The position numbers and the translations under genes were made by a program. This document shows positions 47,397 through 60,190 of a DNA stretch of 64,000 nucleotides, piece by piece. Numbering within the stretch: position 1 is the stretch's first letter; each line of letters starts with the position of its first letter. The notes beneath the pieces were generated by a model, which did no database searches, was not told the origin of the DNA, and saw only the letters and a list, made by a program, of their open reading frames with translations. The stretch comes from Embiotoca jacksoni (Eukaryota > Chordata > Actinopteri > Embiotocidae), in NCBI GenBank assembly GCA_022577435.1, contig JAKOON010000054.1, forward strand, positions 1,370,501 to 1,434,500, read 5' to 3'.

Positions 47397-49972
47397 GGAC
47401 CTCTACATTTTCTACAAGCCTTCGAGTTCACGAGTTGTGACGTGTTTGTTTACAGAAAGGTCAGAGGTCGTGGAGGTTCATGTTTGGTTGAATGCAAAGC
47501 TAATATATTGTAATTTTAGTCATGTAGAGTTGGTCTACATAACTTAGATAACAGCCCACGTCTGAGGAACATGTTGGATCGGGAGGCTTTTCAGGGAGTT
47601 ACTGGGACGTCCTCATAATAAGGAATTACAATAGTCCAGGAGGTAACACATGCAGAGAACCATTTTTCAGCATCACTTTGAGACCAGATATTCTTAATGT
47701 TGACAATATTGCGAGGAGTGAAAGAAGGCAGTCAAAGAGACTCGGCTCCTCTTCCATCCACAGTCACTTCACGTTCAGACAGACAGTTTCTGAGGTGTTT
47801 AGGACCAAATAGAAAATGACAGGTCATCCAGGCCTCCATGTATTAAAGACACGCTTGAAGTTTGACTGATTTGTTTCATCTTGTCTCAGAGATAAATATA
47901 GCTATAGAAAGCAGTAGAAAATGATGCAGTGCTTGTTGATAATATACTGCGTATGAAGACGCATCTAAAGTAAATAACTCTGTCCAAGTCCACAACTAAT
48001 TTATGAGTCATTGTTATATGAAATTTGTTCTCGGCTCTCTCTTGCAGAAGAAATCTTGAGCTCTGTAAAAATTGCTGAACACACCCGATCCCCCGGTGGT
48101 GTTTATGCACCAGCACCTCTACAGCTCACTAATTAATCCTTAAGTGCATGATATAGGACTATATTATACACACTGTGCTGTCAAAATGTCAAAAACAATA
48201 AAAAGCGCTTTAATATTTCACGTCGAAAAGTCGGTAGGATCACTAAGATGTGTACTGCATGTAAGTCTACTGCAGTACAGTGTAGAAGTATTTAAAAAAC
48301 ACACCCATGCTTTCCACATTGAACCTGCAACTATAGGTGAGTGCTTCTTCACGCCACAGACTCGTTCCTAAATGCGACGCCGCAGGCCAGTTTCACGCAC
48401 CGCTGAAGTGTCTGTGTCAAAGATACATCATGTTTGTAATCATATCAATTTGTCCCACAGATCAGAAATGCCCAGATCAATAGAGACACTTGGGGAGACG
48501 GCGATGAGCCCAATGACATGTCATCCAGCTCAGATTGCATCAGCGCTCTCGAGCTGATGGAGTTTAATTCCCCCTCTGCTGTAAGAGGAGATATAATCAA
48601 GGCAAGTGGCCGCAGTGAAATTAGAATATAATTCACACATATGAGAGTCGTTCCCAGCCGTCCTGCCTGTCAAATCTCCTCCACCTTCACCCTGCTGCGG
48701 CTGCTGCTGTGAATAAATAAGATGCAGCTCGGAGTCTCTCTCGATAGCCTCGACTGCTATCAGCAACGTGCCTCCTGAGTGTCACAGACGGCTCAGAGAA
48801 GCTTTCAGATCAGTTCAGCGTGATTATCAGGAAGTCAAATCTGCAGCGAGACACCAGCTTCACTTCTGCGAAAGCTTGTTTCATGTCGAGTTATCTTCAC
48901 TGCTAAAGGTTCACAAATCAGGACTCGATGAAAACTTAACATATTACAATTTATTCCAAACATATTTTAGTTCCAAGTAAATATCTTCAGGAATTTAAGA
49001 TCCTTTTTAAACAAAAATCTGTTGTGAAAACATTAAAAATGGAATAACATTTTGTGACAATAAGTTGAGTTTTAATCATTTTTTAAAACCTAGCCTCCAT
49101 ATTTTTGGTACTGCTTGGAGGGCTTTAGACTTGTATTTAGTAATTCAGCTGTCTGCAGAGGAGGAGATGATGTAAAGCTGCTGTATGGAGAAGACAGAGG
49201 GAAGGAAAGTTCATCACCATTATTGACTCTTAAAGTAATTGAATCTCGGGCAGGCAGTAAATGCACTGCAGGAACATGTCTGGGTGACATTATTGTCATT
49301 ATTATGATTATGTCAGCAGGTGAATTCACGGTCTCATCAGGAAAAATGAACTCCATCTTCCTTTAATGGAGTCATACACCCACTGCCCCCCCCCTCCCGT
49401 CTCCTGTCTCCATCCTGTCTTTGTTTGGGTTTTTTTACAGTCCTCTTTTATCCATTGAAAAATGACACCAGCTTGATTGGTACAATCAAACATCTTCATA
49501 GTGTGCATTGTTTATCAAAATCATCCCTCCATGTCCCAAAGGTTAAACAATCAAGTCAATGAAGAGAGCCTTTCACACACATCACCCAGTTCCTCATCTA
49601 CCCATGAAGTCTGACTGTCATTCATTCATATTCTTTTGTGCCTCTGTCTGCCCAAGGCAAATATTTTTTTCATTCCATATTGCCGTGAAATGCAATAACT
49701 CACACTAAGTGTCTGGGAGAAAGCTCTGGGCGGCTGTGCAGTGCAGCTCAGAGCTGGAAGTCTGCCATCGTCTCCGGTCGGAGCACAACACGCTCACTTT
49801 TCTACGGATGTGCACGACCTGCCTGTCACAACGCCTCATAGTTCAGGGATGTTCAGGCGAGCTCTTTGTAAACTCAAATAAAACAAACACCATTTTTTTT
49901 TCAGAGTCTCTGCTTCGCTTCTTCTTCCTCCTGATGATCCCTGTGCTCCTCTTCCTCTGTGTGCTTGTCACT
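47397..49972. other. Non-coding DNA, candidate conserved block at 48440-48740
   Basis: The 48440-48740 block is non-repetitive and balanced in composition. Complementary frames at 49090-49366 on both strands have no domain. Nothing else recognised. Confidence 0.35.
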
Positions 49973-49987
49973 ACTGCCCCCTGTTGG
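49973..49987 (-). promoter_or_regulatory. CTCF-like motif
   Basis: ACTGCCCCCTGTTGG, that is CCAACAGGGGGCAGT on the minus strand; one mismatch to the CTCF core consensus. Reverse orientation. Confidence 0.4.
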
Positions 49988-51415
49988 TCCTGTTTGGTGT
50001 TGAAGTGAAAACTCAAAATTCACAAGGAAGAATTTCACTGGTATTTTGACGCTGTATTTGTATTTTATTGTATTTCACTGATATTCAACACACATCAGTG
50101 TCTGAAACAGGACAGAAGCCTGGTGGCAGTTTATTCAAGCTGCAGAAGCAGGTTTCACACCGCTGCTGTTAAATCACACAAACAGTTTGGGCCTGTGACA
50201 TCATCATTGATGCAGCTGGGAAATCAGCTGGCACACCTGTTGTTTACTCACTACACGTCTGCCTCTTTCTCATGATAAATTCAAAGTAAAACTAGCCTCA
50301 AGTCGTTTTCTTGTTTTTTGGAGTAACCTTACGCTCTTTAACGAATAGGATAAATACTGAATAATATCTTATCATGTCAACAATTATCCTGATCTAATAA
50401 TAAACCCACACATCTGAGACATCTTCAGTATGAATCAGTGCATTGTGTTTTATTGATGTTCAGGATACAAAAAACATAAATAAGGAAGGTTTTAAATATT
50501 TGTAAAATAAAATACTTTGGGAATGTTTAATCACGAAGATGTTTTTACATGTTTGCTTGATCTCAAGAATACAAACGAGACAAATGTCACAGTAAACTCC
50601 ACAACGTGACTTTAAACACATCATGTTTGCTTTTGTGTTGGAAATGATGACGTTAACTATGAACTTCCTTTTGTATTACTGTATATTCTCTCAATGTCAA
50701 AGTGGCAATTCGTGCAGGAGGTACAGTTATAGTTCACACAACCACTAGTATCACATCTAATTTATGTGCATTCACAGATTTATCTTTTAAAAACTGTAAA
50801 ACAAATCTAGATTTCCTACAATAAAGCTATAGTTTGACATGAAATGAAAACATTCCGATAATCTATGGAGTCCTACTATTATCACAACGCAGATAAACAT
50901 TCAACACGTGAAAAACATACTTGATTTAATGTGAAGAAAATATTTTTTTGAAGAAGCAGAAATCAAAGACGCACCAACTTGATTCACTGAATGATGAAAG
51001 ACCTTCCGGTTTTACATTCATACAATAATGATGAATGTCGATGGTATGTCTGATCCCTGAGTGACACTGACAGTGAATCTGCCTGTTCGCTGAACAGACA
51101 TCCAATAAAAACATTCTCCAATAAACTGATCCTCTAAAGTGTTTGAAGTTGTTTCACTTGTAACACATCAGTAGATTATTGCGTCTTATCATACAGGTTA
51201 TAATTTAGCTGAAGCAAATGTTACAGTGCTTTCAGCTGCAGGAGCATCGCTGGCACTGACCAGCATGCAACAGAAGTGAAATCTGACGGTGGGAACACGT
51301 CTTCTGAGAAGCAGCTCCTCTGAACACCTTCAGGACGTTGGCAGCGACGACGTGGCCAATTTCACCTCTTCATTTTCTGTCATGATGGAATTTGCTTGTG
51401 TGCGGGGGGAGGTGC
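49988..51415. other. Non-coding DNA, nothing recognised
   Basis: A+T-rich sequence without gene, repeat or motif grouping worth naming. Confidence 0.4.
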
Positions 51416-51431
51416 GGGGGGGGGGGGGGGG
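51416..51431. repeat. G16 homopolymer
   Basis: Uninterrupted run of 16 G preceded by a shorter G7 run at about 51404-51410; a likely site of length error and of G-quadruplex formation. Confidence 0.95.
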
Positions 51432-53524
51432 CTTGACAGACAGGTCTGTTGATTAATAGAGGTTTAATATGCACTGTGACATTTGTATGTCGGAGCAGTT
51501 TGTTTAAGGTCAGTAAAGCAGGTTTCAAACTACCAGGTGTGTTTTTTTTTATCAATCACGTGAGACGTGGGAGGAATTCTTACAAGCTAAAAATCCTGAT
51601 ACTGATCCATTTTTACCTATAAAATGACATATTTCAACAGAGTTACAGTGAGTCTTTTAAGCTAATAACTATACTGCTGCTGACATTATTACCAGCATCA
51701 ATAAATTCAGAGTGAAATCATCCAGAATCAGAGCTGTAGATCTGCGAGCTGCTGCCACGTCTCCCCTCGCCTAATTTCAGATAAATTCAATATGTCACTT
51801 TAATAAAGTCTTCACCTATCATGAATGCAAAGGTGTAAAACACTGTGATTTATGTGCCACTCTGCTATACTGCCAACATCTAATAGCTTGTGAGTTAATT
51901 GTTAAGACATAGCGAGGGTACCCGGGAACGGATTAATCATACACAGCTGTAATAACGACTTTCTAATGGTTCATGGAGTCCGCCTCCCTGCCCTGCAGAG
52001 TCCGCCTTCATTCACACATCACGGCCGACTGCGGGGGAAACTTTCACGTCCATCAGATGGAGGGCACGTCCGTTTCGTGATAAATCATCAAATCTATAAC
52101 GGAAGGCCTGAAAAAAGAAAAAGAAATCACAGAGCAAAATCAGTCAAGTTGGAAACACTTGTAGGCATCCGGTGGGAGGGGAGGGAGGAGGAGGGTGGAG
52201 GAGGTTGTCCGCTGCATTGCTATGCTGTTTTCTTTTTTTATGATCTATTATTAATGGCCCGGGTTACAGGTTTGTTATTCAGGGGAAGTGAGCCTTGAGG
52301 AGTGTGCCGGGGTGGTCGAACAAGGAGGACAAGTGGGAGCAGGGGATGATGGTGGAAGGAAGGAGAGAACATTTGTGAAATCAGCCAGCGAAGGACGGAA
52401 CAAAACTTTGTTCTCTCAAAAGAGTTTTCAAATGAGAGATACTGAAAGATGATTTTTTTTTTTTCTGTTTGTGCAGGCAGCAGAGAAAAGAAAAAGGCTG
52501 ATTATGTTTTGGTTCAAGGTATTTTAAAAGCAGATTGTATTTATTTCCACATCGTGTTAAAGCAGGATTATATATTACATCAGATTTCTAAGAAGTGAAA
52601 TAAATCATTAAAAATAACACTCGATTTATCTTTTCATAAATACCTGAACTACCTTTCTCATCACAAGGAAACATACACATTTAATTATGTTTTTGAGTGC
52701 AAGAACATGCATCAGGTTAGACTCTCATATATATCTTTTGTCTAATTGGAATTAATAATAGTTTGCAAAAGGTAAATTTACATCATTCATCACATATCTC
52801 GGAGGTAAGACCTGAAGTTCTCTGAGGTCTGGATGGTGTTTTTAGAGAATAAAAAGATCACTGGATAATTACAGCATGTTGATGTGGGGCTCCAGAGATT
52901 TGCTGCGCCTTGTTAGACAGATAATTGTTTGTCACAACTCCCCGAGAGACGAGCGAAAAGTCGTCGGATGGAAGAATCCCGATGTGATCAGTTCTTTACA
53001 AGTCTGGGGGTGAAATCCGTCTCCTCCGCCTGAATAATGAGTGTTATGATTGCAGCGCCTCATCAGGTCATATCTGATGGTCTCAGCGATGAGCAACGTC
53101 CTTCATTAATAAGGGAACACTGTGACAACCTCCCAGCTCTGGTTATGGTGTGCAGTGGCAGGATGTCCTTTTTCATTCAACCACCACAAATAATAAAATA
53201 TCTTATTTGGACTAATATTGTAAAGTTTGCTGAAGGTGATGCTACAGATCAAATATTATGTTCTGAGGAGCATCAAGAAGCACAGAAAGTCAAATCAAAT
53301 CGAATCGATTGAGCTCATTAATTTATGAGATAACTTGAGTAAAATGTTGAAATATGATCAGTAAGTGCATGAATTTTATTTTTCGCACTACAAATGGTCG
53401 TGTTCAGCCTCTGAAATATTCTTCGTGGACTTTATGACAATCTGATAAAAGATGTCAGAGACTCGTGAAGTATTATCCTCGGTGGCTCATGAATGTCCAC
53501 AGTGGATTTCATGATACTCTAAAA
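51432..53524. other. Non-coding DNA, candidate conserved block at 51890-52280
   Basis: A 110-codon plus-strand frame (51966-52298) has no domain. The block includes ATTATTAATGG-type homeodomain words. Otherwise nothing recognised. Confidence 0.35.
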
Positions 53525-53592
53525 TGTTAATCAAGTGGTAATTCTACCCTGAAGGTGGTGCTTGATGAAAGGTCAGGGGTCAGTAGAACCAG
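53525..53592 (+). repeat. Short fragment of the same interspersed repeat family
   Basis: ACCCTGAAGGTGGTGCTTGA followed by TGAAAGGTCAGGGGTCA resembles the ACCCTGATGGTGGCGCTAGA...GAAAAGTCAGGGGATCA module of the repeat also seen at 1090-1345 and 19775-20095. Very short, so a weak call. Confidence 0.35.
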
Positions 53593-54843
53593 AGAGGCAG
53601 TAGACGGTGTACCTCCTGGAAAACAGACTTTGTAAAATGACAGTGAGCATGAGGCCAACTCCTGCTGGTCAGCTTCAGCTGGCTGGGCTCGCAGCTCCTG
53701 TATGTTTGGGCCTGAAGCCATCTGGACGCCCCTTCACCAGGTTTTATGGGCAATTACAACTTGGAGGAAACCCAAAGGAAGTCCCAGAGAAATGCTAAAG
53801 GAATCATGAAAAAAAAAATCAAGTCAATGAACATCTCAGATCTGGTTGGATGTGCTCGAGTACGCAGCTGGGAATAAAGATGATTTAAACATAACATGTG
53901 AAATATCTTATTGATTCAATATGTTCTTTGTGCTGCACCAAAAATGAAATACCTTTCTAAAATAAACCAGCATCACTCTGTGAAGGAAATCTGACTTTTA
54001 CAGATTGTTTGCAGACCTCCTGAAGACCTTCTGACCTCAGGTTTCACTTTTGTTTTCATATTTTCTGTCCCTCTGCTGCACACAACCAAACATACATATG
54101 TTTGCTGCATACAGCTGTGCACCACACACAAACCATCTTCAGAAGTTAACTAAGCGTTATCAGCCAGGGAGGACAGAGAGTCATGCTGAATGATGAGGCT
54201 GCGAAGAGAATCTCCCACCCACCTACGCTCGAATTAAAGTCTGCAGCTGGATCGGAGCTAATTGTTCCCCCATCCCAGAGTCAGCTGGGGAGAGGTCTGC
54301 GAGAGGTTGTTTGACATCTTATCATAAATCAGAAGAAGTAGGCCACATCATGTCCCCTGGCTTTAAATGAACTGCAGCAGTGTTTTACATACAGTAATAA
54401 ATGTCTTGTAATAAGTAAGATGGTCCTCCGCCTGCTTTCCTTCGTGGTCGGTTTGAGCGTCTGTCTCTCTGATCTTTGACCCTTTACATCTGCAGGACAT
54501 TATCTCACTTCTTCATATCAGACATGTCATCATCGTTCTCATCAAGGAACCGGCCCATTAAGCTCCCTCGTTTATTTCTCCTCCCAGAAAGGGGGGAGTG
54601 TACCTTACAATAGGTTTCATTTGAGGAATTACTGAACCCTTTATTATCATGACGGCTGACTGATCAGGAGATGAGACGCATCATTCTGCTGATGAGAAAG
54701 GATTTTCTGTTGGAGCTCACAACGGATGTGAAATCTAACGATATCAGGAAATGAAACTTGAGTGAATTTATGTTTTTTTATTGTATGAAAATACAATACA
54801 GTTTATGCACATATTCTGCATACTAGAAACTAATCCATCATCA
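53593..54843. other. Non-coding DNA, nothing recognised
   Basis: No gene, repeat or RNA seen. Confidence 0.4.
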
Positions 54844-54909
54844 GGGTGGGTGTTCAATGGTAAAGTTAACTTGAGTAGCCCAGCAAGAACATGAGCTTGA
54901 ATCCCACCC
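54844..54909 (+). repeat. Possible tRNA-derived SINE head
   Basis: GGGTGGGTGTTCAATGGTAA begins an about 66-bp stretch ending GAGCTTGAATCCCACCC. The end resembles an RNA polymerase III B box (GGTTCGAATCC) within a T-arm-like stem, and GTTCAATGGTAAAG roughly occupies the A-box position. The fit is poor and no SINE body was recognised, so this is tentative. Confidence 0.25.
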
Positions 54910-55734
54910 AGTTCACAAGACCTTGAGTGAGTTCAAAGGAAGCTCAGGTTGAAGGAGGTCCAGGAGGTCGTCAGAGCCTCTTCAGCCTCTTATCATGGAT
55001 CAAGTGGAATAACCTATAACATTTACACTTCTATGGAAAAAGAGCAAGGACAAAGCTGTACTGACACCTCAATTCAAAAAGAAGAGATTTCAACAAAGTC
55101 ATTCCTGGACTACCAAGCGGCCTGAAATAGCTCATCAGAAAAGCCCATGACTCCTTGATTGATCTCGCATTGCACCTCCACCATGTTCCCAGTAGCATCA
55201 GGTACCTGATCCTGAATTACTGAGAGTTGCTTCTGGGTTGGTGATGTCAGAGGGCATAAAAACTGGCTGCATCATCTCAGTTTTCCCCTTCAGCCATAGC
55301 TGCCAAGTCAGAGCCTCCAGAGTCTCCCCACGATCAGAGCGTTCATGCACGGCCATCAGCATCACGACAACATCTGTAGATCCTGTCGGCGTCCAGGAAA
55401 CCAACAGTGCTCGAGGCCCGGCTGACAGAAGTGGTCAAACCCGGCTGCCTGGTACCGTTTCAGGGTCTGGGTCGACCAATGCACTACCCTGCCCTGATTT
55501 TTATATTTTATATTTTGTATTGTGTCCCCATCACTGCAGTTTACTGTCTGGGAGAAGATGATCAGCAGCTTTGTTCACAGCCGAAACACTGCAGCACTCC
55601 AGATTCTTTCAGCACTGCTTCCATTCACCGGCTTCACTGAAGAGTTTGTGGTACGCCAACAATAGAAGCCTGAAGAAGAAGACTTATCATACCTTGAGGG
55701 TAGTGAACAGATCAAATATGCCTTTGTTGCACTG
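54910..55734. other. Unassigned sequence between SINE-like head and tail
   Basis: Small frames on both strands (55198-55640) lack domains. It could be the diverged body of an element ending at 55866, but I see no reverse-transcriptase motif. Confidence 0.3.
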
Positions 55735-55866
55735 ATGGTTATTGAAACATGAAGCATTCGAGCTCTCTCAACTTGCTTTGTGAAATTCTGAGCATCTATC
55801 AGTGATTGAAATGCACTTATTGTAAGTCGCTTTGGATAAAAGCATCAGCTAAATGAAATGTAAAAA
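55735..55866 (+). mobile_element. Teleost retroposon 3' tail
   Basis: TTGTAAGTCGCTTTGGATAA followed by AAGCATCAGCTAAATGAAATG is the very common teleost retroposon 3' end (usual form GTAAGTCGCTTTGGATAAAAGC...CTGCTAAATG). I cannot assign the family name or the 5' limit. Confidence 0.65.
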
Positions 55867-55966
55867 TTGTTTAAGGAAACAGACGACATGCTTGTGAGGT
55901 GGAAACATGTGCCGTGTTGTGTGCAGCCTGCTGCAGAGTGCCAGCTCTGTAATATGAAGCATATCC

Positions 55967-56006
55967 CTCCTTCCCTGTGGATGTCCTGTAATCCACAGGG
56001 AAGGAG
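55967..56006. other. Perfect 16-bp hairpin with 8-nt loop
   Basis: CTCCTTCCCTGTGGAT (55967-55982) and ATCCACAGGGAAGGAG (55991-56006) are exact reverse complements around GTCCTGTA. Same architecture as the hairpins at 45.4 kb. Confidence 0.95.
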
Positions 56007-57841
56007 TCCTGCTCTGATTAAAATGAGTAGAATAAAAGCTGCTCATATTCCACATGTAGCTCCAAACAATTCAACTCCAATTATCTATTCTCATCGTAAC
56101 CGTTTATGACTCTTCACAGATGTTCTGTTTGTGTGGCTCCTGTATCTTATTTATGAGAAACATCTGTCTCCGTGCACCTCGTGTGATTCACTGCAGGTAA
56201 TAAAGAGTCCTAATGTCTGCTGAATGATAACAGATCCAAGCAGCATTGTTAATAATAACTCTACCGCTTGGCCTCTCGGAGACCTCCTCTTCCTCCTTTC
56301 ACCACCGTCTGCCTTTACATTTCAGCCCTTGTGATCCTGAACACTTTGTTTACAATAAAAGCTTAATAAGGTGAAATGCATCGCTGATAAATATTAATGC
56401 TGTGGCATAATTGGCTCCTACTTTTGTTTAAAAATGTTCCAGAGGAAGGCAGGTCATTAAGGGAATGAGTGTGTTCAGGCTGCTGTTAGCAGCCGTGTGG
56501 GCAGTCAAAGGGAAATATCACGAATGAAAGCAGCTGTTAATATGCTCAATGTACCGGGATGATTGCCAGTCTGAAACAAAAAAATAACCTCTCAATAACC
56601 TTGCACAATTGATAAATAGAGGTCATGTCAAATATGAAAAAAAATGACTGAGGATAGAAATAAGTTGTTGCTGGAGTGAATCAGCTGGAGGGAAGCACGC
56701 TCTAAACTTCACGCTGCTTGTTGGAGCTAAAATTTTCTGGTTTACTTATTTCAATGACTTTTTCCAGACTTTAATTGTGAATATGTTTACTGGACATTGT
56801 TTTTCTCAGTAACAGTTATAACAAGGACATGGTGAGGAGGCTACAGCGGGACCTCACCTGTTATTAACAGGAAGCTATTTTATGTGGGGATTTTCTAGTT
56901 TTCAAGTACGAGGTCACAAACTTAGATTTTCAAAATGTTCTCTGCACAATTGATTTTATTTATGAAAAATTAATTCCGGGGGAAAATTCATTCTGTGTTT
57001 TACTCTGCAAAGACTGCCCTGGTCATGGTTACCAATGACTTGCTGCTTCGACAGGCCTTTTCCCCATTTGAATTTTCCTTTAGCTCAGTTGAGTCTCAGA
57101 CTACAAAGTCTGAATCATCAGAAAAACTAGATTGGCAGCTGTGATGACTCGAGCCCTTTCATGCACACAGAGGAAAGCTATTGGAAAGCTGATTTCTCGT
57201 CTATACATGGGATTTGATGGTATAGTTGTATTTCAGCCCCTTCAGTTGCTGTGAGTGAGTCATCCCAAACACTTTCCATCTGACTACCATTTATCCGACC
57301 ATGTGACGTCAGACCACAGCCGAGATCTTTTTTTTCTGAATGCCTGTCTGTTTGGCCATCACAAAAATAGGACTTTGAAGAAAAAGACACCTGCACTGAG
57401 CCCTGACAAATATCTAATGTAGTTTTGTTTCATTGCTCGCTGAATTTACCCAAAAAAACAAAAATCTTTTTTATCTCAATTTGTGACTCTTTGAGGGATG
57501 CTGCGCCTTCAATATCCAGCTAAAGGGATGAGGTTTACACACAAATGACTTCTGCACATCTGCCATGAGACGGGCTGAATGCTCACTGCTTTGGGGACGG
57601 CAACGCTGCCCGACAGTCCAATTAAATATGACATTATTAGTTTCCCTTTTTTCCAATATCACTTTCCTTTATGTGGGAAAACCAATTTGCCGAACAAACC
57701 CTTTATGATTGTTGAGAAACTAAATGAAACGCCCATTTATTTCCTCTCACCTGTGATGGTCACTCAGCTTCTCAGCATTAAGGGGAGTGGAGGCCACATT
57801 AAATAACTTATTGATCTCAGGAAAGCTGAAACATGAGATCC
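56007..57841. other. Non-coding DNA, nothing recognised
   Basis: A+T-rich sequence. The block at 57470-57640 is balanced and non-repetitive. No gene or RNA seen. Confidence 0.4.
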
Positions 57842-58068
57842 TTAACCCTTTAAAAACACACCTATTTGTTTAGACCTCTGCTTGAATTGCAAAAAGAGTA
57901 TATCTCTACAACCACAATAAAAAATTATTAAAAACAAATATGTTTAATAATAAAGGGAACACTTGTAAGATTTGTTCAGATGTGTAAATATCAGTACATA
58001 TGTCCATATTTTAATAATAGTTTAGTCTCTGGCCCCCAATTGGGGGCCTCAAGGGCTTAAAGGGTTAA
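57842..58068. mobile_element. piggyBac-like MITE with TTAA target duplication
   Basis: TTAA (57842-57845) is followed by CCCTTTAA; the mirror-image TTAAAGGG (58057-58064) is followed by TTAA (58065-58068). The 219-bp interior is A+T-rich, has no transposase frame, and near its right end carries a perfect 18-bp palindrome GGCCCCCAATTGGGGGCC (58031-58048). TTAA duplication with CCCTTT-type termini is the signature of piggyBac elements; subterminal repeats are also common in them. The TIRs are short, so a chance arrangement is possible. Confidence 0.5.
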
Positions 58069-58231
58069 GGAGCCCCGAGCCACATGGATGTAAGCATTTA
58101 TCTTGATTATGGTCGATTTGGTCCTATAAGGAAAAGGTAAGTAGAGGCTATTTGTCAAAGTCACTGCAAGGGAGTACATGGGATCTACTTCTATGGTCCC
58201 TTCGTCATCACATCTTCAGGCCTCGCTTGTT
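58069..58231. other. Short sequence preceding a poly-A tract
   Basis: No SINE promoter boxes recognised, although a retroposon ending in the adjacent A23 tract is possible. Confidence 0.3.
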
Positions 58232-58254
58232 AAAAAAAAAAAAAAAAAAAAAAA
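58232..58254. repeat. A23 homopolymer
   Basis: Uninterrupted poly-A; could be a plus-strand retroposon tail. The K-rich frames across it are artefacts. Confidence 0.9.
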
Positions 58255-58949
58255 CAACAGCAAAAAAACTGCTGGTTATACTGAAAGATGCATTTACAAA
58301 CTGGAGCTTTCCATTGATGAGAAAACACAAACAGCATGTGTTCAATGTGCAGTACTTCACATATTTAAATACTACTATTGTTGCATTGTTGGTTTCTCAC
58401 CCTCTTCACAAACTGTGTGTTGGAAATAGTAAGACACGACATCATTAAGTTACACGTCTCAAAGCAATAAACATTTGTCCTAAATAAGTCCACAGTGGAT
58501 ACTTACACAGATCTTCCATGGACAGAAAACCGCAGAGCTCTTTGTCTCTGTGATGTAACATAGGACTGACGCACAGCTGAGCGAGATGGCTTCGGTTAAC
58601 AAAGCTCTGCTTTTTCTTGGTTCCAAATACATTAATTAAGAAAAGATTAGCATGCCAAGATGCCTCCCCTGAGCCTGTGGAAAGACATCGCTGAGGGATT
58701 TCAGGACACATCCTGCACAAACAATTAGTCAGGAAAAGAAGGGGGGAAGACGCGAATCAATACGGAAGTTAGAGTTCAGAGAAATCCTCTGCAGCTGAGA
58801 GAACTTCCTGCTTCCACCTCAGACTGTTAGAGGAAAGATTAATGAGGATTCTCTGAACAAAGGCTCCTTCGACGAAACACAATTAGCAGCGCTAAATCCA
58901 TGCAGGAGTAATGTGTATATGGAGCCTAATGGGAAATACACAGAGTAAA
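58255..58949. other. Non-coding DNA, nothing recognised
   Basis: No gene or motif grouping. The minus-strand frame 58445-58720 has no domain. Confidence 0.4.
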
Positions 58950-58965
58950 CCAGTAGATGGCGCTG
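58950..58965 (+). promoter_or_regulatory. CTCF-like motif
   Basis: CCAGTAGATGGCGCTG fits the CTCF core consensus CCASYAGRKGGC at every position. Forward orientation. Such words also occur inside dispersed repeats. Confidence 0.4.
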
Positions 58966-60067
58966 TGCCCTACCAGGTGCTGCAGAGGAGATGACTGCAG
59001 AGCAAAACAAGAAGTTCCATGCACTCATTTTAATAGACGTGAACATGCTTCAATTGTTATCTCTTTACAAAACTTATAAAAGCAAAGATGTTTAACATGT
59101 TTGAAAAGAAGCATAAATTGTGATGTTTGCTGCCACTGATGAGTAACTTGGTCTGACGTTTATGTGCAGAGGAAGCTCATAGTTTCTAAAAACATTTTAA
59201 TTTAATGTTATAGAAATGCATTTTGTCATCGTTAATGCTTGAAAATATTTAATGTGTCGGCCATGTTTTATTAAGTATGTTGACGTGCAGATTTATTGCA
59301 CAATTTCATTCGTTATGAATGAATGAATGAATGTTGACATGTTCCATAGGGACCAGCTGTGAGGGGTTTTGTTTATCTTATTATATTTTGTGTCAACAGA
59401 AGAGCTAAAGCTGCAGTTGTTTCTGCATCAGTTTATGAATCAATATATTCATTGTTTCTGTCCTAATGTTATGTATTGATTCAATGCACTGTTTATGTAT
59501 GATTTTATACTCTGAGCTCCGGTGAATGTCATCTGAATACTGAGTCATCAAACAGAAAAGTCTTGTCAACCTCCGTCTGTATTACTGTCATGAATGCTCA
59601 TTGGATAGAAACGTGTATTGAAGGAATAACTCTGAGTCCAGATGACATTGTAAAGATTTTAAAGGTTCTCTGGAGGCTGGATGCAAACATGTTGTTCACA
59701 TTTAGTATTTATCACCAAAACATATTTTGGGCTTTAAGTCATAAAACATTTATAATGCAGATTTTGAACAAAGTAGTGTTATATCTACATTTATATAAAA
59801 GTTATGTTGGAGTTATTGTGATGACACCAGCTGTCTCTCAGTAGAATACAGTGAACGTTTCTGTGTTTGTGCATGAGGATATGAGACCTGCAGACCAAAC
59901 AGGTACAGTCATTTAAACTGCTTTATATTTCCCTCGTTGATCTAAAACTCAGCACAGCACCTGTTATGGCCTCTTCAAACTGGAGCTCTCCTGCTCTCTT
60001 GTGGCGGAAACTTGGAACACTTTGAAATGAATGCTAAATAGTTTCATCATTAAATTGTTTCCTTTGG
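58966..60067. other. Non-coding DNA with a short (TGAA)n tract
   Basis: ATGAATGAATGAATGAATG lies at about 59315-59333. AATGTCATCTG (59525-59535) and CAGATGACATT (59639-59649) form a minor inverted pair. No gene. Confidence 0.4.
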
Positions 60068-60190
60068 TTATCTCAGTAATGAATCGCTCATTTAATACAT
60101 TGGAGTGACCTTTGACCTGTATGTGTGCTAACATCTCACCATTTAACCCGGCATGTGTTTCATGAGCATTAAACCTTCCTGCAGAAAATC
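60068..60190 (+). repeat. Left arm of a 123-bp near-identical inverted duplication
   Basis: It matches the reverse complement of 61072-61194 with a single difference (G versus A in GAATC[G/A]CTC). It includes TGACCTTTGACCT (60106-60118), a perfect DR1 motif on the minus strand. The 99% identity shows that the duplication is recent or homogenised by conversion. Confidence 0.97.

Noticed and set aside
58152..58448. Lysine-rich frames of 83-98 codons
   Set aside because: They are carried by an A23 homopolymer and share the same DNA in two frames.
60062..60076. miR-9-like start (CTTTGGTTATCT)
   Set aside because: The match stops after about 12-13 bases and there is no complementary arm nearby to form the known hairpin.
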